7,032 nt of DNA from Acetobacteraceae bacterium. Its GTDB lineage: Bacteria > Pseudomonadota > Alphaproteobacteria > Acetobacterales > Acetobacteraceae. The number at the start of each line of letters is the position of its first letter. The stretch's first letter is position 1. Positions 1 through 5,688 of the stretch are shown piece by piece. The stretch spans positions 1 through 7,032 of the forward strand of contig JADYYZ010000306.1 in the NCBI GenBank assembly GCA_020853405.1, written 5' to 3'. Made by a program: the position numbers and the translations under genes. The notes beneath the pieces were generated by a model. It did no database searches and was not told the origin of the DNA. It saw only the letters and a list, made by a program, of their open reading frames with translations.

Positions 1-611
1 CCCAGCAGGGCTTCTTCACCATCGAGCGCACCTGCCCCACCTGCCAGGGCATCGGCCAGGTGATCAAGGATCCGTGCCGCAGCTGTTCGGGCACCGGCCG
101 CCAGGTGAAGGAAAAGACGCTCAACGTGAACATTCCGGGCGGCGTCGAAGACGGCACCCGTATTCGGCTGGCCGGCGAGGGCGAGGCCGGCGTGCGCGGC
201 GCGCAAAGCGGGGATCTCTATATCTTCCTGTCGATCAGGCCGCATCGGTTCTTCCGCCGCGACGGCGCCAACATCTTCTGCCGGGTGCCGATTCCGATGA
301 CGACCGCCGCCCTTGGCGGCAACATCGAAGTGCCGACGCTCGAAGCCAAGCGCGCCAAGCTCACCATTCCGCCCGGCACCCAGGCCGGGCACCAGTTCCG
401 CCTGCGCGGCAAGGGCATGCCGGTGATGCGCGGCGGCAGCCATGGCGACATGTATGTGGAAGCGGTGGTGGAAACACCCGTCAACCTGACGGCGCGCCAG
501 CGCGAGCTTCTCGAGGAATTCGACAAGGCCAGCACGCGCAAGCAGACAAGCCCGGAATCGGAAGGCTTCTTCGCCAAGGTCAAGGAGCTGTGGGACGATC
601 TCCGCGACTGA
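1..611 (+). CDS. dnaJ: Chaperone protein DnaJ, C-terminal part (5' end outside the window)
   Basis: DnaJ (Hsp40) is the cytosolic co-chaperone that delivers unfolded substrates to DnaK and stimulates its ATPase. The reading frame is already open at base 3, so the J domain, the Gly/Phe linker and the first zinc-finger repeats lie upstream of the window. Two of the four CxxCxGxG zinc-finger repeats are visible near the left edge: CPTCQGIG, then CRSCSGTG. The C-terminal substrate-binding barrels follow, with the family signatures GVEDGTRIRLAGEGEAG, GDLYIFL, FFRRDGANIFC, ALGGNIEVPT and RLRGKGMP. The last residues, FFAKVKELWDD, form the usual acidic/aromatic tail, so the 3' end is intact. The stop is TGA. 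The first in-window start-like codon (GTG at 60) lies inside the zinc-finger region and is not the true start. It is probably the first visible gene of an operon with the DUF6314 gene and dapB. Identification is very secure. Confidence 0.97.
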   Translation, partial: QQGFFTIERTCPTCQGIGQVIKDPCRSCSGTGRQVKEKTLNVNIPGGVEDGTRIRLAGEGEAGVRGAQSGDLYIFLSIRPHRFFRRDGANIFCRVPIPMTTAALGGNIEVPTLEAKRAKLTIPPGTQAGHQFRLRGKGMPVMRGGSHGDMYVEAVVETPVNLTARQRELLEEFDKASTRKQTSPESEGFFAKVKELWDDLRD

Positions 612-637
612 TGGCACGCCGCGATCAGGGGCGGTGA
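611..637 (+). other. Possible 8-codon micro-ORF bridging dnaJ and the next gene
   Basis: An ATG shares its A with the dnaJ TGA stop (TGATG). It opens an 8-residue frame, MARRDQGR. Its own TGA stop overlaps the GTG start of the next gene (GTGA). This chain of one- and two-base overlaps is the arrangement used for translational coupling or reinitiation. No convincing Shine-Dalgarno sequence stands at a useful distance from the ATG, and such overlaps occur by chance in GC-rich DNA. I list it as a structural observation and do not claim a gene. Confidence 0.2.
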
Positions 638-1059
638 TCGCGGTTACCGATCTTCGCGCCTACCTGGCGGGGGACTGGCGGATCGAACGGCGCATTCGCG
701 ACCGCCGCCTCTGCTGCGACGGTCTTTTTTCCGGCCAGGCCAGGTTCGGCGCGGCGGGCGCCGGGCTTCGCTGCGAGGAAACCGGCCGCCTGCGGTTCGG
801 CGATTATCAGGGCCAGGCGCGGCGCGGCACCTTTTACGATTTCGTCGCGCCCCACAAGGCGAATGTCACCTTTGAACAGGGCGGCCTGTTTCACGATCTC
901 GATCTCCGTTCGGGCCTCTGGCGGGCGCTTCACCCCTGCGGGCCCGATCTCTATCGCGGCCGCATCGCCGCGCGTTCCGCCGATTGCTGGCAGGCCGCCT
1001 GGTGGGTGAGCGGCCCGCGCAAGGACCAGATCATGCTTGCCACCTATCGGCGCGTGTGA
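634..1059 (+). CDS. DUF6314 family protein
   Basis: A 141-residue soluble protein of unknown function. It has the pattern I associate with DUF6314: an N-terminal YLAGDWRIERRI segment (residues 10-21), FSGQARF (32-38), an EETGRLRFGDYQG strand pair (48-60), VTFEQGGLFHDLDL (78-91), the HPCGPDLYRG motif (100-109) and the WWVSGPRKDQIMLATYRR end (123-140). The regular beta-strand pattern with conserved aromatic and His/Cys residues suggests a small lipocalin-like barrel, which is an inference. There is no signal peptide or membrane segment. The GTG at 634 is the only plausible start near dnaJ. The purine-rich AGGGGCG just before it sits very close to the codon, so expression may depend on coupling to dnaJ translation. 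The gene lies between dnaJ and dapB on the same strand and is probably cotranscribed. The family is fairly secure; the function is unknown. Confidence 0.8.
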   Translation: MIAVTDLRAYLAGDWRIERRIRDRRLCCDGLFSGQARFGAAGAGLRCEETGRLRFGDYQGQARRGTFYDFVAPHKANVTFEQGGLFHDLDLRSGLWRALHPCGPDLYRGRIAARSADCWQAAWWVSGPRKDQIMLATYRRV

Positions 1060-1075
1060 TGCTTGGCCGGGCCGC

Positions 1076-1095
1076 CCCGCCGTGGTAGAGGCGGG
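1076..1095 (+). other. GC-rich hairpin between the DUF6314 gene and dapB
   Basis: CCCGCC (1076-1081) pairs perfectly with GGCGGG (1090-1095) around an 8-base loop. It sits a few bases before the dapB ribosome binding site. No U-run follows, so it is not a standard intrinsic terminator. It could stabilise the mRNA or modulate dapB translation, but GC-rich spacers often contain such stems by chance. Confidence 0.3.
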
Positions 1096-1099
1096 CAGC

Positions 1100-1106
1100 G
1101 GAGGAG
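1100..1106 (+). promoter_or_regulatory. Ribosome binding site of dapB
   Basis: GGAGGAG lies 4-6 bases before the ATG at 1111. It decides the dapB start: the frame stays open upstream to a TTG at 1063, but only the ATG at 1111 has a strong Shine-Dalgarno sequence and gives the normal DapB N-terminus. Confidence 0.8.
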
Positions 1107-1110
1107 CGCC

Positions 1111-1917
1111 ATGACAGAGGTTCGAATCGGGGTTGTCGGCTGCGCCGGCCGGATGGGGCGGATGCTGCTCAGGGAAACACTGGCGACGCCGGGCGCGGTG
1201 CTGATCGGCGGCACCGAAGGCAAGGATCATTCCGCCATCGGCCAGGATCTGGGCGTGCTGGCCGGTGTCGATCCGATCGGCGTCACATGTGGCGACGATC
1301 CGACGGTCCTGTTCGCGGCAGCCGATGCGGTGCTCGACTTCACCGTGCCGGCGGCCACCATCGCCCATGCGCGGCTTGCCGCCCAGGCAAAGGCCGTGCA
1401 TGTGGTCGGCACGACCGGTATCGATGCCGATGGCGTCGAAGCCTTGAAACGTGCCGGGCGTCACTGTCCGGTGGTCTTTGCCCCCAACATGAGCGTTGGC
1501 GTCAACCTGCTCCTGACCCTGGTCGAGCAGGCGGCGGCGGCCCTCGACCCGTCATTCGACATCGAGATCGTCGAGATGCATCACCGCCACAAGGTGGACG
1601 CGCCATCGGGCACCGCCCTTGCGCTGGGCGAAGCGGCGGCGCGCGGGCGCAAGGTCGATCTTGGGACGGTTTCCGCCCGGGCGCGGGACGGCCACACGGG
1701 CGAGCGGCGCGCGGGCGATATCGGTTTCGCGGTGCTGCGCGGTGGCGACGTGCCGGGCGATCACACCGTCATCTTCGCCGCCGACGGCGAGCGGATCGAG
1801 CTCAGCCACCGGGCCGGCGGGCGGCACATCTTCGCCCGCGGCGCCGTGCGGGCGGCGCTCTGGGGCGTGGGCAGGAAGCCCGGCTTCTATTCGATGAAGG
1901 ACGTGCTGGGCGGCTGA
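1111..1917 (+). CDS. dapB: 4-hydroxy-tetrahydrodipicolinate reductase
   Basis: DapB reduces 4-hydroxy-tetrahydrodipicolinate to tetrahydrodipicolinate with NAD(P)H in the cytosolic lysine / meso-diaminopimelate pathway, which feeds cell-wall synthesis. The 268-residue product has the normal family length. The N-terminal Rossmann fold shows IGVVGCAGRMGRML (residues 6-19, the GxxGxMG dinucleotide loop), DFTVP (76-80) and VVGTTGID (98-105). The substrate domain has APNMSVGVN (124-132) and the signature EMHHRHKVDAPSGTAL (155-170). By alignment with the E. coli enzyme (His159, Lys163), the catalytic residues are His157 and Lys161. It ends in the usual GxYSMKDVLG. The start is the ATG preceded by GGAGGAG. 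No truncation or missing active-site residue is seen. It is the last gene of the plus-strand block, 51 bases after the DUF6314 gene, and converges with the DUF2244 gene. Stop TGA. Confidence 0.97.
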   Translation: MTEVRIGVVGCAGRMGRMLLRETLATPGAVLIGGTEGKDHSAIGQDLGVLAGVDPIGVTCGDDPTVLFAAADAVLDFTVPAATIAHARLAAQAKAVHVVGTTGIDADGVEALKRAGRHCPVVFAPNMSVGVNLLLTLVEQAAAALDPSFDIEIVEMHHRHKVDAPSGTALALGEAAARGRKVDLGTVSARARDGHTGERRAGDIGFAVLRGGDVPGDHTVIFAADGERIELSHRAGGRHIFARGAVRAALWGVGRKPGFYSMKDVLGG

Positions 1918-1940
1918 AGGCCGCGGCATCGGAACGCTGC

Positions 1941-1991
1941 GTCAGAATATCGGGATCGTCAGAATACCGGGGTCGTCAGAATACCGGGGTC
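1941..1991. repeat. Three tandem copies of a 17-base unit at the dapB / DUF2244 junction
   Basis: The units are GTCAGAATATCGGGATC (1941-1957), then GTCAGAATACCGGGGTC twice (1958-1974 and 1975-1991). The last two are identical and the first differs at two positions. The rightmost copy contains the final codons (Thr-Pro-Val-Phe) and TGA stop of the minus-strand DUF2244 gene, so the array looks like serial duplication of that gene's 3' end into the convergent spacer. Seventeen is not a multiple of three, so each copy places the TPVF-stop sequence in a different minus-strand frame. Confidence 0.9.
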
Positions 1992-2530
1992 CGGGCCTTG
2001 GCCAGCGCGCCGCGCAAGGCAAGCGCAAGAGTGATCTTTTCCTCCGGCGCCAGGAAGACGCCGATTTCGAGCCGCCGGCCGTGCGAGCGGAGTGTCAGGC
2101 GATTGCGGCCGCTTGTCGGGCCTTCCAGCTCGACCTTCAGCCAATAGGGCTGGAACTCCCAGCGCGCCTCCTTGCCCGTTCTGCTCACCCGCCGCACCGT
2201 AAGCCGCTCGCGGGTCAACTCGACGCGCTCGAACATCCCGGCCTGCCGGCTGCTGGCCTTCAGCGCCCAATAGACCAGCGCCACATCCAGCCCATAGAAG
2301 CCGAACACCGGCCAGGCGCCCTTGATCAGGAACAGGGTGCCCATGGCAAAGCTCGCCGCGGCGAAGATCCCGACGATTACCCACAAGCCGACCGGCGTCA
2401 GGCTGCGGTGCGGCCGCAGGATGGCGTCGAACAGCGGCGGGGCGGGGGTGGGCTCGAAGGGCGGGACGACGCGGCCCGGCGCCACATCGTCCTCCGGGCC
2501 GGTCTCGGGCATGGCAACGTTCTTGCTCAT
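1976..2530 (-). CDS. DUF2244 domain-containing integral membrane protein
   Basis: A 184-residue inner-membrane protein of unknown function, matching the DUF2244 pattern. Residues 1-32 are a Pro/acid-rich N-terminus. The family core starts with FDAILRPHRSLTPVGL (34-49). Two hydrophobic segments follow (about 47-68 and 73-91), the second containing GAWPVFGFYGLDVAL (71-85). The cytosolic part holds ERVELTRERLTVRR (101-114), a WEFQPYWLKVEL strand (124-135), LRSHGRRLEIGVFLAPEEK (147-165) and a C-terminal ALRGAL helix. The length is normal. The ATG at 2530 has no clear Shine-Dalgarno sequence, but a TATACT hexamer stands only seven bases upstream, so a leaderless transcript is possible. The alternative Met7 has no better ribosome binding site. 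It converges with dapB and its 3' end is part of the 17-base tandem array. The family call is secure; no function is established. Confidence 0.9.
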   Translation of the reverse strand: MSKNVAMPETGPEDDVAPGRVVPPFEPTPAPPLFDAILRPHRSLTPVGLWVIVGIFAAASFAMGTLFLIKGAWPVFGFYGLDVALVYWALKASSRQAGMFERVELTRERLTVRRVSRTGKEARWEFQPYWLKVELEGPTSGRNRLTLRSHGRRLEIGVFLAPEEKITLALALRGALAKARTPVF

Positions 2531-2715
2531 AAGAATGAGTATAGACGCAGCGGTGGCCGAAGAAAAAGATCTGGAGTTTATTGAAGAAAGACTGGCTTGC
2601 CGGCGCGCGTGCCGCGACGCAGGCGGAGCGCAAGCGGCGAATCTCTGCGGCCCGCTAGCCGCTTAAGTATGCATTTGCCAGATAGACCGGGTGTCGTTTC
2701 AGCGCGGACTGTGCG
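2531..2715. other. Spacer between the housekeeping block and the accessory cluster
   Basis: 185 bases with no credible gene. It is less GC-rich than the flanking genes around 2568-2610 and 2663-2685. It contains the DUF2244 promoter region at its left end. A GCGGC/GCCGC hairpin (2647-2651 with 2658-2662, six-base loop) and an AGCGC/GCGCT hairpin (2701-2705 with 2713-2717, overlapping the TAG stop of the oxidoreductase gene) are present. Neither has a U-run on the minus strand, so an intrinsic terminator is not demonstrated. I see no tRNA, integrase or direct-repeat attachment site. The change in stop-codon use and gene content makes this the likely edge of the accessory segment. Confidence 0.5.
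2538..2543 (-). promoter_or_regulatory. Candidate -10 element (TATACT) for the DUF2244 gene
   Basis: On the minus strand, TATACT is followed by CATTCTT and then the ATG at 2530. Transcription starting about seven bases after the hexamer would begin at or next to the ATG, giving a leaderless mRNA, which fits the absence of a Shine-Dalgarno sequence. The -35 region at 17-18 bases spacing is only a T-rich stretch and not a good consensus match, so the call is tentative. Confidence 0.4.
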
Positions 2716-4671
2716 CTAGATCGTTCTTCCGCAGCGGTCCCCTTCGCGGAACGCCTCGAGCGCCGAGCGTGGCGCCACCACATCCCCCGCCATCTTCGTC
2801 GGCGCATAGCGCGAGAAGATCTCGAACAGCTCGTCCTTCGGCTTCGGGCTGCTGCCCGCGACGACGAAATCGAACGCCTCCGCGCTGGTGCGTTGCGTCA
2901 CTGTATTGCGGATGTGGGCGCGGCCTTCGCTGATGCGCTCGAGGATCGTAGTCGCGAGCAGCTCGACGCCCAGCCTGGGCAGACTCTGTAGATACTCGAC
3001 GCGGTGCGTATGCCCGACGTTGACGCCGAAATGCAGGTGCGGCGTGACGACGGTGACAGCACTGCCGCGCCGCGCGAGCGAGTCGATGACAAGCGCGGTC
3101 TCGTAATTGGCGCGGATATCGATCACCAGCGCCTTGACGTTCGCCAGCTCGAACTTGTGGCCCTTGTACAGCCCCTGGGCGGCGTCGTCCCCCGAGATAA
3201 CCGGGATCGATTCGTCGGTTGGCGCGGTGATGGAACTGGTCGATACGGCGCCCGTTGCCATGATGATCGCATCGGGCGCGAACGATCGCACGAAGGCCTC
3301 GTCAACCGCCGTCTGCATGCGGATATCCATTTTCAGCAGCGAGAGCTCCTGCTCCACCCAGTTGATCGAGGTGAGCAGGTTCGCGGCATCGCCCATTGCC
3401 TCGACGAGGGTGAGCCGGCCCCCCAGTCGCGTGCCCGCTTCGGCCAGGGTGACGTGGTGGCCGCGTCGCGCGGCGATCTCCGCCGCCTTCATGCCCGCCG
3501 GACCGCCACCCACGACCAGCACCTTCTTCGCCTTCGCGACCGGCACGTCGAGCGCCTTGAAGCGGTTCTCCTCACCGACTTCGGGGTTGTGGATGCAGGT
3601 GATCGGATAGCGCGCGCGGTCGATGCAGCCCTGGTTCGAGCCGGTGCAGGTGCGGATGCGGCTTCCCTTCCCTTGCCGCAGCTTCTTCACGAGGTCCGGA
3701 TCGGCGATCTGCGCGCGCGTCATGCCGATCAGATCGCAGTCGCCCGCCTCCAGCGCGCGCTCGGCGAGATCCGGGGTCGGAATCTTGCCGACGCCGATCA
3801 CCGGCACCGCCCCTTTGATGGCCTCGCGCAGGCCCCGCGTGAGCGGCAGCCACTCGCCGAACTTGTGCCGATAGGAGCCGACGGCGCGGGCATAGTGCGC
3901 GCCGCCGGTGCCTTCGGAGTGGTTGAGATAGTCGAAACACCCCGTGCCGATCAATTGCGCGGCGATGTGGCAGAGCCGCGCGTGTCCCAGGCCGCCATCC
4001 TCCGGGCTGATGAAGTCGTCCGCCGAGATGCGCAGGCCGAGCACCTTGCCCGGGCCGATCGCCGCGCGCACGCGCTCGGCCAAGGTCTTGGCGAAATACA
4101 GGTCCTCACCCCACTTGTCGGTGCGCTGGTTGGCGAATGGGCTGAAGGACTGCTGAATCAGATAGCCGTGCGTGCCATGCAGTTCCACGCCATCGACGCC
4201 GTTCTCCGTGCACACGACCGCAGCCTTGGCGAAGGCCTCGATCACTTCCTCGACCTCGTCGCTGGTCATCGCGTGCGTGGGCTCGCCGTGCAGCGTCGTC
4301 GTCCCCGAGAAGCCCCAGATCGGCGCCCAGTCATCGCGCGGGTCGGATTTTTCCTGCGCACCGAAATGGAACAGCTGCTGGATCAGCCTGGCGCCGTGAC
4401 GGTGCAGGCGGGTCGACATCTGCTGGTACTTCCTCGCCATGTCGTCCGGCTCGTAGATGAAGTGGCCCAGGATCTGGCTGGTCGGATGCACGTGCATCGC
4501 GGTCATAATGATCAAGCCGGTGCCGCCCTGTGCACGCCGTTCCTGGTAGGCCATGTAGCGCTCGCCGGAATTGCCTGCCTCCCAGAAATTGGTATAGGCC
4601 GCGTGCGCGGTGGACACGACGCGGTTCTTGACTTCGATCGAGCCGAGCCTGATGGGCGAGAGCAGTTTCAC
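2716..4671 (-). CDS. FMN/FAD/iron-sulfur oxidoreductase, trimethylamine dehydrogenase / 2,4-dienoyl-CoA reductase type
   Basis: A 651-residue enzyme in the three-part layout of this family. Residues 1-330 are an Old Yellow Enzyme-type FMN barrel: LLSPIRLGSIEVKNR (3-17), HGTHGYLIQQSFSPFANQR (165-183), GVGKIPTP (293-300) and MTRAQIADPDL (317-327). His168 and Tyr170 align with active-site positions of the family. The Fe-S loop is C342-TG-S345-NQG-C349 with C359, where the second cysteine expected from CxxCNQxC is serine. The FAD fold starts with VLVVGGGPAGMKAAEIAARRG (384-404). The second nucleotide domain reads VIDIRANYETA (516-526) and has no GxGxxG, as in trimethylamine dehydrogenase. The family end (GDVVAPRSALEAFREGDRCGR) is intact. 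Ala24 aligns with Cys30 of trimethylamine dehydrogenase, so FMN is probably not covalently bound by that linkage. The start is a GTG preceded by AAAGGA; a TTG at 4743 would add 24 residues unlike the family. It is the last gene of the minus-strand cluster, stop TAG. The substrate cannot be read from the sequence. Confidence 0.85.
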   Translation of the reverse strand: MKLLSPIRLGSIEVKNRVVSTAHAAYTNFWEAGNSGERYMAYQERRAQGGTGLIIMTAMHVHPTSQILGHFIYEPDDMARKYQQMSTRLHRHGARLIQQLFHFGAQEKSDPRDDWAPIWGFSGTTTLHGEPTHAMTSDEVEEVIEAFAKAAVVCTENGVDGVELHGTHGYLIQQSFSPFANQRTDKWGEDLYFAKTLAERVRAAIGPGKVLGLRISADDFISPEDGGLGHARLCHIAAQLIGTGCFDYLNHSEGTGGAHYARAVGSYRHKFGEWLPLTRGLREAIKGAVPVIGVGKIPTPDLAERALEAGDCDLIGMTRAQIADPDLVKKLRQGKGSRIRTCTGSNQGCIDRARYPITCIHNPEVGEENRFKALDVPVAKAKKVLVVGGGPAGMKAAEIAARRGHHVTLAEAGTRLGGRLTLVEAMGDAANLLTSINWVEQELSLLKMDIRMQTAVDEAFVRSFAPDAIIMATGAVSTSSITAPTDESIPVISGDDAAQGLYKGHKFELANVKALVIDIRANYETALVIDSLARRGSAVTVVTPHLHFGVNVGHTHRVEYLQSLPRLGVELLATTILERISEGRAHIRNTVTQRTSAEAFDFVVAGSSPKPKDELFEIFSRYAPTKMAGDVVAPRSALEAFREGDRCGRTI

Positions 4672-4677
4672 GATCGA

Positions 4678-4683
4678 TCCTTT
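4678..4683 (-). promoter_or_regulatory. Ribosome binding site of the oxidoreductase gene
   Basis: AAAGGA on the minus strand, six bases before the GTG at 4671. It supports the GTG start over the upstream in-frame TTG at 4743, because the GTG also gives the family's usual short lead into LLSPIRLG. Confidence 0.6.
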
Positions 4684-4938
4684 CACTTGAAGGGAGCGTT
4701 CCGATGTGGGGCGAGGCCGTGGATAAAGTCCCTCAGTGCGCAATCAGTGAAGCTTGACGCTCGCCATACGCATCATGGATCCCCGGCCGTGGGGTCGGCG
4801 AAGCGGCGCTGGCGCCGCGCCGTCGCGAGCGATTCGACATATCAGAGCCCGCTCGGGACGGCCGGATCGAAACGCGCGGCCGGTCTGCGCGCCCGGTCTG
4901 CGCGTCCGGTCTGCGCGTCCGGCCCACGCCTGCCCGCG
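4684..4938. other. Long spacer inside the minus-strand cluster
   Basis: The gap between the EthD-like and oxidoreductase genes is 267 bases, much longer than the other gaps in the cluster. It holds the 13-base tandem array at 4881-4922 and a perfect 7-base-pair inverted repeat (GCGGCGC at 4803-4809, GCGCCGC at 4812-4818) with a two-base centre. A tiny minus-strand frame, MMRMASVKLH (4744-4776), ends immediately before the TTG at 4743; it has no clear ribosome binding site and is not claimed as a gene. No sigma70-like promoter is convincing, but the size leaves room for one driving the oxidoreductase separately. I see no remnant of a known gene. Confidence 0.5.
4881..4922. repeat. 13-base tandem repeat, three copies
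   Basis: CGGTCTGCGCGCC (4881-4893), CGGTCTGCGCGTC (4894-4906) and CGGTCTGCGCGTC (4907-4919), followed by a partial CGG. Copies two and three are identical and the first differs at one base. The array starts 19 bases beyond the stop of the EthD-like gene, in its likely 3' untranslated region. Confidence 0.9.
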
Positions 4939-5607
4939 CTACGCCACCTGCCGGAACAAGGCCCGGAAGCGCCGCGTCACGAAGCTGTGAATGCGGTCCG
5001 TCCAGGGCGTCGAGCGCACCTTGAAAAACGCATCGCTGTAGAACGGGTAGATGCTGCTGACGTCGTACAACGCCAGGTACTGCGGCTCGCCCTGGCTGCC
5101 GTCCTCCAGGCGGAAGCGGCGCGCAGTGATGATGCCCGGCGTGCACAGGAACATGGGGATGTGCTCGTCGTCGTACCAGGCGTTGAACTCGGCATCGATC
5201 GCGGGTGGAACGTCGTACGTCATGGTGAGCAGCAGCCCGCCGGCCGCGGGGACCTGGTAGGCCCACCTGCTGAAATCCCAGCCGTGGCGGCTTGGCCGGC
5301 CATAGCGCGGGTAAATCTGCCGGTAGAGCGCCTCGCCCACGGGCGTCACGGGCGAACGCGGCCTGATGCCGTTCTGTTGCGCGCCGCCCGTCTTGCGGTA
5401 GAGGTCGAGATCCTTCAGGTCGAGCTGGACCCAGGCATTGAACGGACTGTCCACCGCCGCGAAGCCGCGCACCGCCGTCACGTTCGTATCGCCGCGCAGC
5501 GCGGGCATCAGTTCGGCACTGAACCAGTGCATGAACCGTTCGCGTTTCGTCTCCGGCACGTCGAGCCGGAGCACCGCTACGCCGCTGGCCAATCTGTCCT
5601 CGGACAT
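4939..5607 (-). CDS. EthD/Dabb-like dimeric alpha-beta barrel protein with two related halves
   Basis: A 222-residue soluble protein. The C-terminal half has the strongest pattern: a beta strand (LLLTMTYDVP, 125-134), then FNAWYDDEHIPMFLCTPGI (141-159), a strand in RRFRLEDG (163-170) and YLALYDV (177-183). The W-Y-x-x-E-H-I-P motif followed by a 'PG...arRF' strand is typical of ferredoxin-fold barrels of the EthD/Dabb type. The N-terminal half shows a weaker copy: VAVLRLDVPE (10-19), RFMHWFSAELMPALRG (24-39), VRGFAAV (46-52) and WVQLDL (59-64), suggesting an internal duplication. Such proteins are common in catabolic operons, where some are enzymes and others have no assigned role; no catalytic assignment is possible here. 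The ATG at 5607 has GAGGGT eight bases upstream. Stop TAG. It lies 81 bases after the UGSC-partner gene on the same strand and is probably cotranscribed. Fold confidence is good; function is unknown. Confidence 0.65.
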   Translation of the reverse strand: MSEDRLASGVAVLRLDVPETKRERFMHWFSAELMPALRGDTNVTAVRGFAAVDSPFNAWVQLDLKDLDLYRKTGGAQQNGIRPRSPVTPVGEALYRQIYPRYGRPSRHGWDFSRWAYQVPAAGGLLLTMTYDVPPAIDAEFNAWYDDEHIPMFLCTPGIITARRFRLEDGSQGEPQYLALYDVSSIYPFYSDAFFKVRSTPWTDRIHSFVTRRFRALFRQVA

Positions 5608-5688
5608 CGTCGATCACCCTCGTCAATCCGCCCACGGATCGGACAGCCGGCGCTGCTGCCCGCACCGGCCGGCATCCCATCGGCTTGC

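Noticed and set aside
1063..1110. TTG at 1063 as dapB start, adding 16 residues
   Set aside because: The added residues (MAGPPRRGRGGQRRSA) are not part of the DapB fold, and GGAGGAG stands directly before the ATG at 1111.
1910..1924. GCGGC/GCCGC hairpin at the dapB stop as an intrinsic terminator
   Set aside because: Only five base pairs and no following T-run. It is insufficient for a terminator call.
1287..2147. A 286-codon plus-strand frame across dapB and the convergent junction
   Set aside because: Its composition is almost entirely Arg/Gly/Ala and it sits out of frame inside an intact dapB with a strong ribosome binding site.
2531..2715. Insertion-sequence end, tRNA or attachment site at the block boundary
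   Set aside because: No transposase fragment, no long terminal inverted repeat, no cloverleaf and no matching direct repeat were seen. The boundary rests on gene content and stop-codon use only.
4672..4743. TTG at 4743 as start of the flavoenzyme
   Set aside because: The 24 extra residues are Arg/Pro/Ser-rich and unlike the family N-terminus. The GTG at 4671 has AAAGGA at six bases.
4803..4818. GCGGCGC-TG-GCGCCGC palindrome as an operator or terminator
   Set aside because: The pairing is perfect, but it is pure G/C in a GC-rich spacer, has no U-run and no recognised operator pattern. It is mentioned only in the spacer entry.
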